A program made the position numbers and the translations under genes. Source: Bacillus sp. F19 (GTDB taxonomy: Bacteria > Bacillota > Bacilli > Bacillales > Bacillaceae). From it: a DNA stretch of 64,000 nt. Below the pieces are notes generated by a model that had not been told where the DNA came from, did no database searches, and saw nothing but the letters and a program-made list of their open reading frames with translations. Below are positions 37,495 to 49,051 of the stretch, piece after piece. Each line of letters begins with the position of its first letter. Position 1 is the stretch's first letter. The stretch covers positions 4,428,001-4,492,000 of the forward strand of contig CP085710.1 in NCBI GenBank assembly GCA_023823795.1. Direction: 5' to 3'.

Positions 37495-37945
37495 TATTTA
37501 TTTATCTTCAATATAAGGTTGGTAATTTAATAGCATTAGACCTAACTTATCCCTACCGAGAAAATAAATACTATTTAAATTGTAACTTCACCAAAAAGCA
37601 CAGTAAATTGGGGGATTTAGGCGATCAAGAAACAGTTCAATAGACCTATATATTTAAAACTTCATTAAAAAGATTGTCATTTAAACAAAATAAAAAATAA
37701 AATTTTAAGTTAATATATGGAAAAATATTTATAATTTAGTTGTGAAGTTTCTCTCTTAAAATAGGGGGAAATAAACATAATTCATCAAATTTTATGATTT
37801 TTACGAAAAATTAATTTGATTAAAATATGTATAAAGAACTACAAACGTATATGGTATTTTGAACATTTATTCATTTTGCCGAATAGCCCTTACACTCCTT
37901 GATCTTGTGCAATAAATAAAAAGGGGCAGCGTTGAGCTACTCCCT
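37495..37945. repeat. Upstream leader duplicated between the two lactocepin-like genes (copy 2)
   Basis: Counterpart of 31142-31640. It carries the shared promoter, a second CCCCC block (37764-37768) and the AAAGGGGCAGCGTTGAGCTAC end. No gene is seen in it. Confidence 0.8.
37579..37614 (-). promoter_or_regulatory. Promoter of lactocepin-like protease 2 with CCCCC block
   Basis: Minus strand: CCCCCAA (37608-37614), TTTACT -35 (37602-37607), 17-base spacer, TACAAT -10 (37579-37584). Same layout as at 26620 and 31233. Confidence 0.6.
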
Positions 37946-37954
37946 TAAATTTGC

Positions 37955-38170
37955 TTACACTATCTTTATCTTTATTCCAAGCTTTCCGCTCCTGATATAA
38001 TCGGTTCTGGGACCTTCTGCTGAAATTGCTTCATAAACTACATAGATTGTTTTAGCCAGTAATATTTGTATGTACTTAGACTGAATCGAATAAGGATCGC
38101 CCTCATCCACACCACAATAAGAGCAATCGGCATAACCTTTTTTCTTCTTTTGGATAAGGTAAGCCCTCAC
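37955..38170 (-). pseudogene. Short frame with CxxC motif, probable N-terminal fragment
   Basis: 71 codons from a GTG with no clear ribosome site. It contains YADCSYCGVDEGDP and an aromatic stretch KTIYVVYEAISAEG. A single CxxC followed by this pattern faintly recalls the N-terminus of RES/HEPN-type proteins, but that is a weak guess. It lies among gene debris at the right end of the island. Confidence 0.25.
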
Positions 38171-38296
38171 ATTTACCGCTTAAAAACGCAGCCGGTGAAG
38201 AAGTCCCCAAGCTACATTCTCTTCCCGTCTTGCAGACACGTTCGGGCTATCGTGGTCACATCTATGAAACTTTGAACCTTATCTTCTAGTTCTTCG

Positions 38297-38653
38297 CTTC
38301 TTCCAGGTGTATACCTTGCCTTAGAAAAGTTTCATAGTAAGGAATTTAGTAAAACGATACAAGAGGGGCTTTTTAACAAAGGTGAAGTGCTACCTACATT
38401 TTGGGAAGTATTCATTCTTCTTTTGCTTTTTAAAGTCTTCTTAGATGTAGGGACTAGATCTCCTAAAAGTACCGTAATATTAGTTTCACTCATAGCTGCA
38501 ATTGTTATTGGAGAAACCGCTGTTACAGCCAACATCATTCACCCACCTGGATTAATTGTTGTGGGATTGAGTACGTTTCTATTATTTTTAATCACATATA
38601 TGGGACAAATCGGAGTAGTTTTTACTTTAAAGTATCTTTTCTTATTCGCCTGA
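38297..38653 (+). pseudogene. C-terminal fragment of a GerA-family germinant-receptor subunit
   Basis: The frame reads LLPGVYLALEKFHSKEFS, then GEVLPTFWEVFILLLLFKVF, then GETAVTANIIHPPGLIVVG. This matches the GerA/GerKA pattern (LLPGLYVALTTFH, PTFxExLLLELxFE, IGxAAVxAxIVSP). The N-terminal soluble domain and first membrane helices are missing, and the sequence upstream (38066-38296) is disrupted. Not functional. Confidence 0.65.
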
Positions 38654-38673
38654 AGCCGTTAGATTTATACGAA

Positions 38674-38865
38674 TTGTCAGCAGCGGAGCTTATTGTTACT
38701 GATGAAAATATGGATTACGCATTTATGAGTATTTATGATTCTTTTAACACTTTGTTTCTTTCTAAACAAGGAAATAGTAAAGAAATAGTACAGAAAATGA
38801 ATTGGGAAGCGATCATCTGTGATCAACAAACTTATATTGATTGGTTTCTTCCTAATAAGTATTGA
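38674..38865 (+). other. Short unidentified frame, 63 codons
   Basis: Encodes an acidic, aromatic peptide (DENMDYAFMSIYDSFNTLFL, ending TYIDWFLPNKY). No ribosome site and no family recognised. It lies between the germination-gene fragment and the right island end, and is probably the tail of a lost gene. Confidence 0.25.
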
Positions 38866-38914
38866 ACTATCTTCGTCAACAATCGGGTGCTTTAATGGAA
38901 TAAGGATATAAAAA

Positions 38915-38945
38915 AACGATCAGATAGAAATCTGGTCGTTTTGAT
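38915..38945 (+). terminator. Terminator-like hairpin
   Basis: AACGATCAGAT and ATCTGGTCGTT pair over 11 positions (one G-U) and are followed by TTTTGATG. It follows the 38674-38865 frame. Confidence 0.55.
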
Positions 38946-39085
38946 GTTATTTACATATCTAATTACAGTGTTTATTTATCTGCTAACTAGTATGAGATTT
39001 TACTTTTTGGACTTCAAAAGAGAGCCCGATCACACCACAAATTTTTTAATTATCCTTGTCTTATTGAACCATAAAAGATTTTAAG

Positions 39086-39103
39086 TTGGCACAAAATTGG
39101 CAC
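39086..39103. repeat. TTGGCAC direct repeat near the right island end
   Basis: TTGGCAC occurs twice with an 11-base period (39086-39092 and 39097-39103), 60-80 bases from the attR-like sufB end. Short direct repeats at this spacing are typical of tyrosine-integrase arm sites. 38946-39085 shows no gene. Confidence 0.4.
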
Positions 39104-39124
39104 GACACTATTTTTCACATAAAA

Positions 39125-39157
39125 AAGCCTTGGTATATTCCTTATATACCAAGGCTT
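39125..39157 (-). terminator. Present terminator of the suf operon
   Basis: AAGCCTTGGTATA and TATACCAAGGCTT form a perfect 13-bp stem; the minus strand continues with T residues. It lies nine bases past the sufB stop, within the island, and replaced the displaced terminator at 17337. Confidence 0.85.
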
Positions 39158-39165
39158 TTCGGACT

Positions 39166-40563
39166 TTATCCGATTGAACCTTCCATCTCGAACTTGATTA
39201 AACGGTTCATTTCAACCGCATATTCCATTGGAAGTTCTTTAGTGAATGGTTCAATGAATCCCATAACAATCATTTCAGTTGCTTCTTCTTCTGAAATACC
39301 GCGGCTCATTAGATAGAATAACTGCTCTTCAGATACTTTTGAAACCTTCGCTTCATGCTCTAAAGAGATGTTATCATTGAAGATTTCGTTATATGGAATC
39401 GTATCAGATGTAGACTGATTATCCATGATTAACGTATCACACTCAATGTTGGAACGTGCACCTTCAGCTTTGCGGCCGAAGTGAACGATTCCGCGGTACG
39501 TTACTTTACCGCCTTGTTTAGAAATTGATTTTGAAACGATTGTTGAAGACGTATTTGGTGCTAAGTGAATCATTTTCGCACCTGCGTCCTGATGCTGGCC
39601 TTTTCCTGCTAATGCAATGGATAATGTCATACCGCGAGCGCCTTCACCCTTAAGGATGACAGCAGGGTATTTCATCGTTAATTTAGACCCAATGTTTCCA
39701 TCGATCCATTCCATTGTAGCGTTCTTTTCACAAACTGCACGTTTTGTAACAAGGTTAAATACGTTGTTCGCCCAGTTTTGAATCGTTGTGTAACGGCAGT
39801 AGCCGCCGTCTTTTACGATAATTTCAACTACAGCACTGTGCAGAGAATTAGTTGTGTAAACCGGAGCTGTACAGCCTTCTACATAGTGCACATGTGCACC
39901 TTCATCAACAATAATCAGCGTACGCTCGAACTGACCCATGTTTTCAGAGTTAATGCGGAAGTATGCCTGAAGCGGTGTATCAACTTTGATGCCTTTTGGC
40001 ACATAGATGAACGATCCGCCGGACCATACAGCTGAGTTTAGTGCTGAGAACTTATTGTCAGTCGGCGGAATGACTTTGCCGAAATGCTCTCTGAAAATAT
40101 CTTCGTTTTCTTTAAGAGCTGTATCTGTATCTTTAAAAACGATACCCAGTTCTTCAAGATCTTCTTTCATATTGTGGTATACAACCTCAGATTCGTACTG
40201 AGCAGATACACCGGCCAAGTATTTTTGCTCTGCTTCAGGAATTCCAAGTTTATCAAACGTGCGTTTGATTTCCTCAGGTACTTCATCCCAAGAGCGCTCT
40301 GATTTTTCAGATGGTTTTACGTAATACGTAATTTCATCGAAGTTAAGTGCAGCCATATCGCCGCCCCATTGAGGCATTGGCATGTTATAGAAATGCTCCA
40401 GTGACTTCAGACGAAAATCAAGCATCCATTGAGGCTCGCTTTTCATGCGAGAAATTTCTTCAACAATTTCTTTAGTTAATCCCCGCTTTGAACGGAAAAT
40501 CGAAACGTCTTTATCAGCAAATCCATACTTGTAATCGCCGATTTCTGGCATTTTTTTAGCCAT
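39166..40563 (-). CDS. sufB: Fe-S cluster scaffold subunit SufB
   Basis: 465-residue core subunit of the SufBCD complex, which assembles Fe-S clusters on sulfur delivered by SufS/SufU. Conserved stretches include [26 protein letters not shown] and [31 protein letters not shown]. Last gene of sufC-sufD-sufS-sufU-sufB. Its final 36 bases are the right-hand copy of the island direct repeat, so the C-terminus is intact but may be element-derived. Confidence 0.98.
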   Translation of the reverse strand: MAKKMPEIGDYKYGFADKDVSIFRSKRGLTKEIVEEISRMKSEPQWMLDFRLKSLEHFYNMPMPQWGGDMAALNFDEITYYVKPSEKSERSWDEVPEEIKRTFDKLGIPEAEQKYLAGVSAQYESEVVYHNMKEDLEELGIVFKDTDTALKENEDIFREHFGKVIPPTDNKFSALNSAVWSGGSFIYVPKGIKVDTPLQAYFRINSENMGQFERTLIIVDEGAHVHYVEGCTAPVYTTNSLHSAVVEIIVKDGGYCRYTTIQNWANNVFNLVTKRAVCEKNATMEWIDGNIGSKLTMKYPAVILKGEGARGMTLSIALAGKGQHQDAGAKMIHLAPNTSSTIVSKSISKQGGKVTYRGIVHFGRKAEGARSNIECDTLIMDNQSTSDTIPYNEIFNDNISLEHEAKVSKVSEEQLFYLMSRGISEEEATEMIVMGFIEPFTKELPMEYAVEMNRLIKFEMEGSIG

Positions 40564-40644
40564 CCGTTTTCACTCCAATCATAGTAGAATGAGGTCTGCC
40601 CCCATTCTTTTTCTTAAGAAGGCATAAATTTACAGGTTCCGCTA

Positions 40645-43587
<2,943 letters not shown>

Positions 43588-43604
43588 CTTAATCCCCCTA
43601 ACGC

Positions 43605-44390
43605 TTACGCTTCTTGACCAACAGTTTCGTCTTCGATGCCAAGCTCATGTTTAATCCAGTCATAGCCTTCTGATTCTAAACGCTGAGAAAGCTCAGGACC
43701 GCCCGATTTTACGATGCGTCCCTGCATCATTACGTGTACATGATCAGGTGTGATGTAGTTTAACAGGCGCTGATAGTGAGTGATGATCAGGCAGCCGAAA
43801 TCTTCGTTGCGCATTTGGTTAATGCCTTTTGAAACAACTTTTAATGCATCGATGTCAAGACCTGAATCGATTTCATCAAGAATCGCGATTTTAGGCTCGA
43901 TCATCATTAATTGAAGAATCTCATTGCGTTTTTTCTCTCCGCCGGAGAATCCTTCATTTAGGTAACGCTGTGCCATATCAGGATCCATTTCAAGGAATTC
44001 CATGTTAGAGTCCATTTTGCGGATGAATTTCATTAAAGAAATTTCCTGTCCTTCTTCTTTGCGTGCATTGATAGAAGAACGAAGGAAGTCAGCATTTGTT
44101 ACTCCGCTGATTTCGCTTGGATATTGCATCGCTAAGAATAGACCTGCACGTGCGCGCTCATCTACTTCCATCTCAAGAACATCTTCACCGTCAAGAGTGA
44201 TGCTTCCTTGTGTTACTTCATATTTAGGGTGCCCCATGATCGCAGATGATAGTGTGGATTTACCAGTACCATTTGGTCCCATGATTGCGTGGAATTCTCC
44301 GCCTTTTATTTCAAGGTTTACACCTTTTAAAATTTCTTTCCCGTCAATTTCAACATGTAAATCTTTAATAACTAAAGTAGAACCTGCCAT
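43605..44390 (-). CDS. sufC: Fe-S assembly ABC-type ATPase SufC
   Basis: 261-residue soluble ATPase of the SufBC2D complex. Walker A is GPNGTGKS (38-45), the signature is FSGGEKKRNE, Walker B is AILDEIDSGLD, and a H-loop is present (IITHYQR). First gene of the suf operon, downstream of the promoter at 44457-44485. Confidence 0.98.
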   Translation of the reverse strand: MAGSTLVIKDLHVEIDGKEILKGVNLEIKGGEFHAIMGPNGTGKSTLSSAIMGHPKYEVTQGSITLDGEDVLEMEVDERARAGLFLAMQYPSEISGVTNADFLRSSINARKEEGQEISLMKFIRKMDSNMEFLEMDPDMAQRYLNEGFSGGEKKRNEILQLMMIEPKIAILDEIDSGLDIDALKVVSKGINQMRNEDFGCLIITHYQRLLNYITPDHVHVMMQGRIVKSGGPELSQRLESEGYDWIKHELGIEDETVGQEA

Positions 44391-44427
44391 AAATAACTAT
44401 ACCTCCAATAATCTATAAGATCTCAAT

Positions 44428-44455
44428 TTAATCATTCTCATTTTATTCTCATTCT
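44428..44455 (-). promoter_or_regulatory. Tandem AATGAGAAT repeat, possible Fur-type operator
   Basis: On the minus strand AATGAGAAT occurs twice with an 11-base period, the second copy continuing as TGAGAATGATTA, which matches about 10 of 14 positions of the TGATAATnATTATCA Fur unit. It lies between the suf promoter and the sufC ribosome site. Weak match; another regulator is possible. Confidence 0.35.
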
Positions 44456-44456
44456 A

Positions 44457-44485
44457 ATTTTATAACAAATGAAATGTGAATACAA
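44457..44485 (-). promoter_or_regulatory. Sigma-A promoter of sufCDSUB
   Basis: Minus strand: TTGTAT (44480-44485), 17 bases, TAAAAT (44457-44462). Leader to sufC about 60 bases. Confidence 0.6.
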
Positions 44486-44530
44486 CTTTTTCGGAGGCTT
44501 CTCTAAAAGGGCCGGGTTTATTTATAACTT

Positions 44531-44561
44531 AAAAGGAATCAGCCAGTGACTGATTCCTTTT
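44531..44561 (-). terminator. Terminator of the small gene upstream of suf
   Basis: AAAAGGAATCAG and CTGATTCCTTTT form a perfect 12-bp stem, 12 bases past the stop at 44573. It separates this gene from the suf promoter. Confidence 0.75.
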
Positions 44562-44572
44562 GGATTGGTATA

Positions 44573-44740
44573 TTAATTCCTTTTACGGTCTAATACTGCG
44601 AATAGCTGTTTGCTTTGCTGATAATCTTTTTCACGATTCTTTTCTACTTCCATACGCTTTTCATGGTTTCTGCTGTACACTGCATATCCCATTTTATGAG
44701 ACTGCATTAAGGCTTTTTCCATTTCAGTTGTGTATTTCAA
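44573..44740 (-). CDS. Small charged protein with uncertain start, about 55 aa
   Basis: Frame KYTTEMEKALMQSHKMGYA followed by a charged helix (HEKRMEVEKNREKDYQQSKQ) to a TAA directly before a strong terminator. No ATG opens it well: a TTG at 44740 lacks a ribosome site, while AAAGGATG lies just upstream of in-frame ATT/ATC codons about 27 bases earlier. Real by its terminator, codon flavour and isolated position; unidentified. The rest of 44741-44939 shows no gene. Confidence 0.45.
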   Translation of the reverse strand: MKYTTEMEKALMQSHKMGYAVYSRNHEKRMEVEKNREKDYQQSKQLFAVLDRKRN

Positions 44741-44939
44741 ATCAAGCTTTTGCTGACTTGCGTAGATAATGAATCATCCTTTCAAGGTTTATCAATTAGT
44801 ACTGGTTAAATGATAACACCTGATCAAATCAGCCTCAATCATCATATAGAAGGATATGAAAGGATCGTGGTTCTTCATATCGGATTTCAGCATTTTGAGA
44901 CACAGTTCTTATATAAATACTCCAATATGCTCGAGTATG

Positions 44940-45353
44940 CTATTGCTTAAGCTGATTCAATTCTGTGATGCACTCTTGTACTAAGGTAACGGATTGACTC
45001 ATTGCCGCTCCACCGCCAAAAGCAGCTGTTACTCCTGCCGTTTCTAGAATCTCCTGTTCGCTTGCCCCCTGATCTAAGCAGCCTTTTGTATGATAAATAA
45101 TACAATATTCATCTTGTGAATAGATGCTTATGCCAAGTGCAATCAACTGCTTTTCTTTTTGGGAAAGTGTTCCTTCTTTAAAACATTCTTCAGTGAATTC
45201 ATTATAAAGGTGCGCAAGCTCAGGCATTTTTTCTGTAAAAACTCCCAGACCTTCTTTGTAATTATGCAAAGCGGCTTCACTTATATTTCTCGCTTCAAAA
45301 TGCTGCATCAATTTCCAGCTCCATTCCTGATAGTAATCACCGTTAGTATGCAA
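44940..45353 (-). CDS. yurZ: Carboxymuconolactone decarboxylase / AhpD-like protein YurZ
   Basis: 137-residue AhpD-fold protein with the family redox region [12 protein letters not shown] (C-x3-H) and the following [17 protein letters not shown] segment. Probable peroxidase-like or decarboxylase-like function; unproven. The start is a TTG at 45353 or an ATG at 45308 (GGAG about ten bases upstream). It lies between suf and metNPQ as in B. subtilis. Confidence 0.85.
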   Translation of the reverse strand: MHTNGDYYQEWSWKLMQHFEARNISEAALHNYKEGLGVFTEKMPELAHLYNEFTEECFKEGTLSQKEKQLIALGISIYSQDEYCIIYHTKGCLDQGASEQEILETAGVTAAFGGGAAMSQSVTLVQECITELNQLKQ

Positions 45354-45447
45354 AACATTCAGGAGATGTATGCGTAAAAAGAGTTTTTCAGGGAGCTTTT
45401 ATTCCTAATTTCTACCATTATAATATATTGGTATATTTCAGATAAAA

Positions 45448-45477
45448 AAGAGAGCACCAAATTTCGGGTGCTCTCTT
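45448..45477 (-). terminator. Terminator of metNPQ
   Basis: AAGAGAGCACC and GGTGCTCTCTT form a perfect 11-bp stem with minus-strand TTTTT. It begins six bases past the metQ stop. Confidence 0.85.
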
Positions 45478-45482
45478 GCTAT

Positions 45483-46316
45483 TTATTCTCCGTCAACAGG
45501 TACTACTGCACCTTCATATTTTTCTTCAATAAATGATTGAATTTCTTTTGAATGAAGCACTTCAACTAAAGCTTTAATTTCTTCTTTGTTTTCGTCGCCT
45601 TTGCGGACTGTGATGATGTTTACATATGGTGATTCTGAACCTTCAAGTGCAATCGCATCTTTTTGTGGATTGAGTCCTGCACCAATTGCATAGTTCGTAT
45701 TAATTAATACAGCATCGCCTTCATCGTTATTATAAGCCTGCGGAAGAATGCTTGCTTCTACATCTGCTTTGAATTTCAGATTTTTATTGTTTTCATCGAT
45801 ATCATCAATTGTTGCAGTTGTTTTATCGACACCTTCTTTAATCGTGATTAAGCCTTCGCTTTCAAGCAATGAAAGCATACGGCCATGGTCAGCTACAGAA
45901 TTACTCATGATAATTGTGCCGCCCTCTGGAATATCTTCTAATGATTTATGTTTTTTAGAATACACACCAATTGGCTCGATATGGATGCCGCCTGCATTAA
46001 CAAAGTCATAATCTTTATTTTCTGCCATTTGAGACTCTAAATATGGAATATGCTGAAAGTAGTTGGCATCAATTTCTTTACTTGCGAGAGATTTATTCGG
46101 CAGGATATAATCCTGGAACGGCACGATATCAAGCTCAATGCCTTTTTCCTCAAGCAAAGGCTGTGCTTCCTCCAGAATTTCCGCATGCGGGACATTTGAA
46201 GCACCGATTTTCAGCGTTTTTGTTTCTTCTCCTTCGCCATTTCCGCCTCCAGAACCACATGCAGCAAGAGCGAAAGCAGAAGTTGCGAATACAGCACTTA
46301 ACAATAATTTCTTCAT
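45483..46316 (-). CDS. metQ: Methionine ABC transporter substrate-binding lipoprotein
   Basis: 277-residue NlpA-family lipoprotein. Signal peptide with lipobox LAAC, lipidated Cys20. Conserved core KIGASNVPHAEILEEAQPLL and DANYFQHIPYLE. Binds methionine (possibly also its sulfoxide) for MetNP. Last gene of metN-metP-metQ. Confidence 0.96.
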   Translation of the reverse strand: MKKLLLSAVFATSAFALAACGSGGGNGEGEETKTLKIGASNVPHAEILEEAQPLLEEKGIELDIVPFQDYILPNKSLASKEIDANYFQHIPYLESQMAENKDYDFVNAGGIHIEPIGVYSKKHKSLEDIPEGGTIIMSNSVADHGRMLSLLESEGLITIKEGVDKTTATIDDIDENNKNLKFKADVEASILPQAYNNDEGDAVLINTNYAIGAGLNPQKDAIALEGSESPYVNIITVRKGDENKEEIKALVEVLHSKEIQSFIEEKYEGAVVPVDGE

Positions 46317-46329
46317 ATAAATTTCCTCC

Positions 46330-46986
46330 CTAGCGTTTATCTAATTTTGATGTTATAAAGTCTCCAATAAATTGGATGATAAATACAATGACTAATATCA
46401 AGATTGTCGCAATCATAGTTACAGCATTATTATTCCGCTGGAAGCCTTCAAGAAATGCAAGATTTCCTAATCCTCCGGCGCCGACTACCCCTGCCATGGC
46501 TGTATAGCCGACAAGTGCAATAGCGGTTACGGTAATACCTGAGATAAGCGCAGGAGATGATTCAGGTATTAACACCTTCCAAATGATCGTTGATGTTTTT
46601 GCACCCATCGATCTTGCAGCCTCAATGACTCCTTTATCTATTTCACGAAGAGCCATTTCAACCATCCGCCCATAAAATGGCGCAGCTCCAATAATTAAAG
46701 CCGGCAATGCTGCTTTTGCTCCAAGGAACGTATCTAAAATGGCCTTTGTAAAAGGAATCAGCAAAATGATAAGAAGAATAAACGGAATCGACCGGAAAAT
46801 ATTCACGAATGCAGATATAATGATATTTACCGGTTTATTTTCCCAAATTCCGCCTCTGGAAGTTAAGAACAACAGCAGCCCGAGTATAATGCCCAAGACA
46901 AATGTTGCAGCCACGGAGAATCCTGTCATGAATAAGGTTTCACTTGTAGCTTCCCATACATTTTCCCATCTCACATTCTCAAACAT
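46330..46986 (-). CDS. metP: Methionine ABC transporter permease
   Basis: 218-residue permease with about five membrane helices and the EAA loop (EMALREIDKGVIEAARSMGA). The ATG at 46986 has GGAGGTG seven bases upstream and overlaps the end of metN by eight bases, implying coupling. Confidence 0.95.
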   Translation of the reverse strand: MFENVRWENVWEATSETLFMTGFSVAATFVLGIILGLLLFLTSRGGIWENKPVNIIISAFVNIFRSIPFILLIILLIPFTKAILDTFLGAKAALPALIIGAAPFYGRMVEMALREIDKGVIEAARSMGAKTSTIIWKVLIPESSPALISGITVTAIALVGYTAMAGVVGAGGLGNLAFLEGFQRNNNAVTMIATILILVIVFIIQFIGDFITSKLDKR

Positions 46987-48004
46987 TCGCAATCACCTCC
47001 GCTTCTACTTCTTGAGTGCGGATAAATGCCATTGCCTTATCCAGTTCTTCAGGCTGCCCGTCCATATGAATGAACAAGGTTCCATATGATCCGCTTTGAG
47101 TTTGCGATATTTTCCCTTGAAGGATGTTTACTTCAATCGGATGGTTTCGGATAAGATTCGTTATAAGCGGACTTTCTGTTGAATCCCCGACAAATGTTAG
47201 CTGAATAACCATGCCGTGTTTGTATTTTTCTAGAATCAATTCCAACGTTTCCTGTGTATCATCAGGCTCTGTAATTTGTTTCACAAAGCGCTTAGTAATA
47301 GGCTGCTGCGGTTTTTTAAATACATCGAGCACTTCACCCTGCTCAACAATCCTTCCGTTTTCCATAACGGCAACACGATGGCAGATTTTACGAATAACAT
47401 GCATTTCATGTGTAATCAGGACAATGGTTAAACCCAATCTTTCGTTAATATCCACCAGCAGTTCAAGAATTGAATCTGTTGTTTGAGGATCCAGTGCTGA
47501 TGTTGCTTCATCACAAAGCAATACTTTTGGATTATTCGCAAGAGCTCTTGCAATGCCGACACGCTGTTTTTGTCCCCCGCTCAGCTGGGATGGATATGCA
47601 TCTTCCCGTCCTTCCAGCCCAACAAGCTTAATCAGCTCTTCCACACGTTTCATCCGCTGCTCTTTTTTCACTCCGGCGATTTCTAATGGAAACGAAATAT
47701 TTTCCCGAACCGTTCTTGACCAAAGGAGATTAAAATGCTGAAAGATCATGCTTATTTCGTGTCTTGCCTTTCTCAGCTCATCTCCGCGGATTGTATCGAT
47801 CTTTCTTCCCGCTACTTGAATGGTACCGCCTGTGGGCTTTTCAAGTCCGTTCAGCAATCTGATCAGTGAGCTTTTTCCCGCACCGCTATAACCGATAATT
47901 CCGAAAATTTCACCTTGATTTATATTCAAGTCAACCGAATCAACCGCGGTAACATTTCCGCTTTTTGATTGAAAGACTTTTTTGACATCTTTTAACGTAA
48001 TCAT
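46979..48004 (-). CDS. metN: Methionine ABC transporter ATPase
   Basis: 341-residue ATPase, equal to B. subtilis MetN. Walker A GYSGAGKS (38-45), signature LSGGQKQR, Walker B VLLCDEATSALD, and a C-terminal NIL ligand-sensing domain. The ATG at 48004 follows AAGGTGAAGTC. The tandem repeat array ends about 80 bases upstream, and the SAM riboswitch lies more than 1.1 kb upstream. Confidence 0.96.
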   Translation of the reverse strand: MITLKDVKKVFQSKSGNVTAVDSVDLNINQGEIFGIIGYSGAGKSSLIRLLNGLEKPTGGTIQVAGRKIDTIRGDELRKARHEISMIFQHFNLLWSRTVRENISFPLEIAGVKKEQRMKRVEELIKLVGLEGREDAYPSQLSGGQKQRVGIARALANNPKVLLCDEATSALDPQTTDSILELLVDINERLGLTIVLITHEMHVIRKICHRVAVMENGRIVEQGEVLDVFKKPQQPITKRFVKQITEPDDTQETLELILEKYKHGMVIQLTFVGDSTESPLITNLIRNHPIEVNILQGKISQTQSGSYGTLFIHMDGQPEELDKAMAFIRTQEVEAEVIANV

Positions 48005-48084
48005 GACTTCACCTTCTTCCAAAATTCCACTCACTATCATTTTGCACGAAATGCGTCAGGTTCATGTTTTTCATTAAGAAACTT

Positions 48085-48905
48085 TATTTCGAGACTTTGA
48101 CACATTATTCCGAGACTTCCACACTTTATTCCGGGACTTTCACACTTTATTCCGAGACTTCCACACTTTATTCCGAGACTTTCACACTTTATTCCGAGAC
48201 TTTCACACTTTATTCCGAGACTTTCAATTAATTCCGAGACTTCCACACTTTATTCCGAGACCTTCACACTTAATTCCGAGACTTTCAACTAATTCCGAGA
48301 CTTTCACACTTAATTCCGAGACTTCCACACTTAATTCCGAGACTTCCACACTTATTTCCGAGACTTTCACACTTAATTCCGAGACTTTCACACTTTATTC
48401 CGAGACTTCCACACTTTATTCCGAGACTTCCACACTTTATTCCGAGACTTTCAACTAATTCCGAGACTTTCACACTTTATTCCGAGACCTTCACACTTTA
48501 TTCCGAGACTTTCAACTAATTCCGAGACTTTTACACTTTATTCCAAGACTTTCACACTTTATTCCGAGACTTTCACACTTAATTCCGAGACTTTCACACT
48601 TAATTCCGAGACTTTCAACTAATTCCGAGACTTTGACAATTTATTCCGAGACTTCCACACTTTATTCCGAGACTTTCAATTAATTCCGAGACTTTCACAC
48701 TTTATTCCGAGACTTTGACACTTAATTCCGAGACTTCCACACTTTATTCCGAGACCTTCACACTTTATTCCGAGACTTTCAACTAATTCCGAGACTTTCA
48801 ACTAATTCCGAGACTTTGACACTTTATTCCGAGACTTTCACACTTTATTCCGAGACTTTGAAACTTTATTCCGAGACTTCCACACTTTATTCCGAGACTT
48901 CCACA
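48085..48905. repeat. Array of about 40 tandem 19/21-bp units in the metNPQ leader
   Basis: All units have the same orientation. The plus-strand core is ATTCCGAGACTTTC; most units are 21 bp (with CACACTT[T/A]), about eight are 19 bp (with AACTA or AATTA). There are no spacers. On the minus strand a 21-bp unit reads as heptapeptide SLGIKCE, but the 19-bp units break the frame, so the array is not a long coding region. It lies between the riboswitch terminator and metN on the transcribed strand. A short diverged array is at 61114-61210. Confidence 0.95.
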
Positions 48906-49022
48906 AAATCGGAACCGGCTGTTTAGCTCTGAGAGGCAGATAAAGATTCACCGGAAAAAGTCCGTGCTTGACTTTCTTTAGGAACCTGTTCTGACCGAGG
49001 GAGGTGTAGCTAGACATCGATG
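48906..49022. repeat. Dispersed intergenic hairpin repeat, copy next to the array
   Basis: Contains TCGGAACCGGCTGTTTAGCT, AGATTCACCGGAAAAAGTCC, CTGTTCTGACCGAGGGAGG and TAGCTAGACATCGA, the same blocks as at 8236, 9754 and 62971. It abuts the last unit of the tandem array. Confidence 0.75.
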
Positions 49023-49051
49023 CGCAGATTATTATTTCCTCTTTAACTTAA

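Larger units (their letters stand above)
17372..39201. mobile_element. Accessory island integrated at the 3' end of sufB
   Basis: About 21.8 kb bounded by direct repeats of the sufB tail (17372-17407 and 39166-39201). The content is unlike the conserved flanks: four giant secreted subtilisin-family genes, gene fragments, long AT-rich intergenic stretches and a broken HTH-TPR regulator. The backbone genes on either side (yunF and sufB) are intact. No integrase, relaxase or phage gene was recognised, so this is probably a decayed integrative element; a TTGGCAC direct repeat near the right end may be an integrase arm-site remnant. Confidence 0.75.

Noticed and set aside
48037-48473. Proteins made of SLGIKCE heptapeptides on the minus strand
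   Set aside because: They are translations of the 21-bp tandem unit; 19-bp units break the frame, and there is no ribosome site or conserved terminus.
48085-48905. CRISPR array
   Set aside because: Units are only 19 or 21 bp and directly contiguous, with no spacers of constant length and no cas genes nearby.
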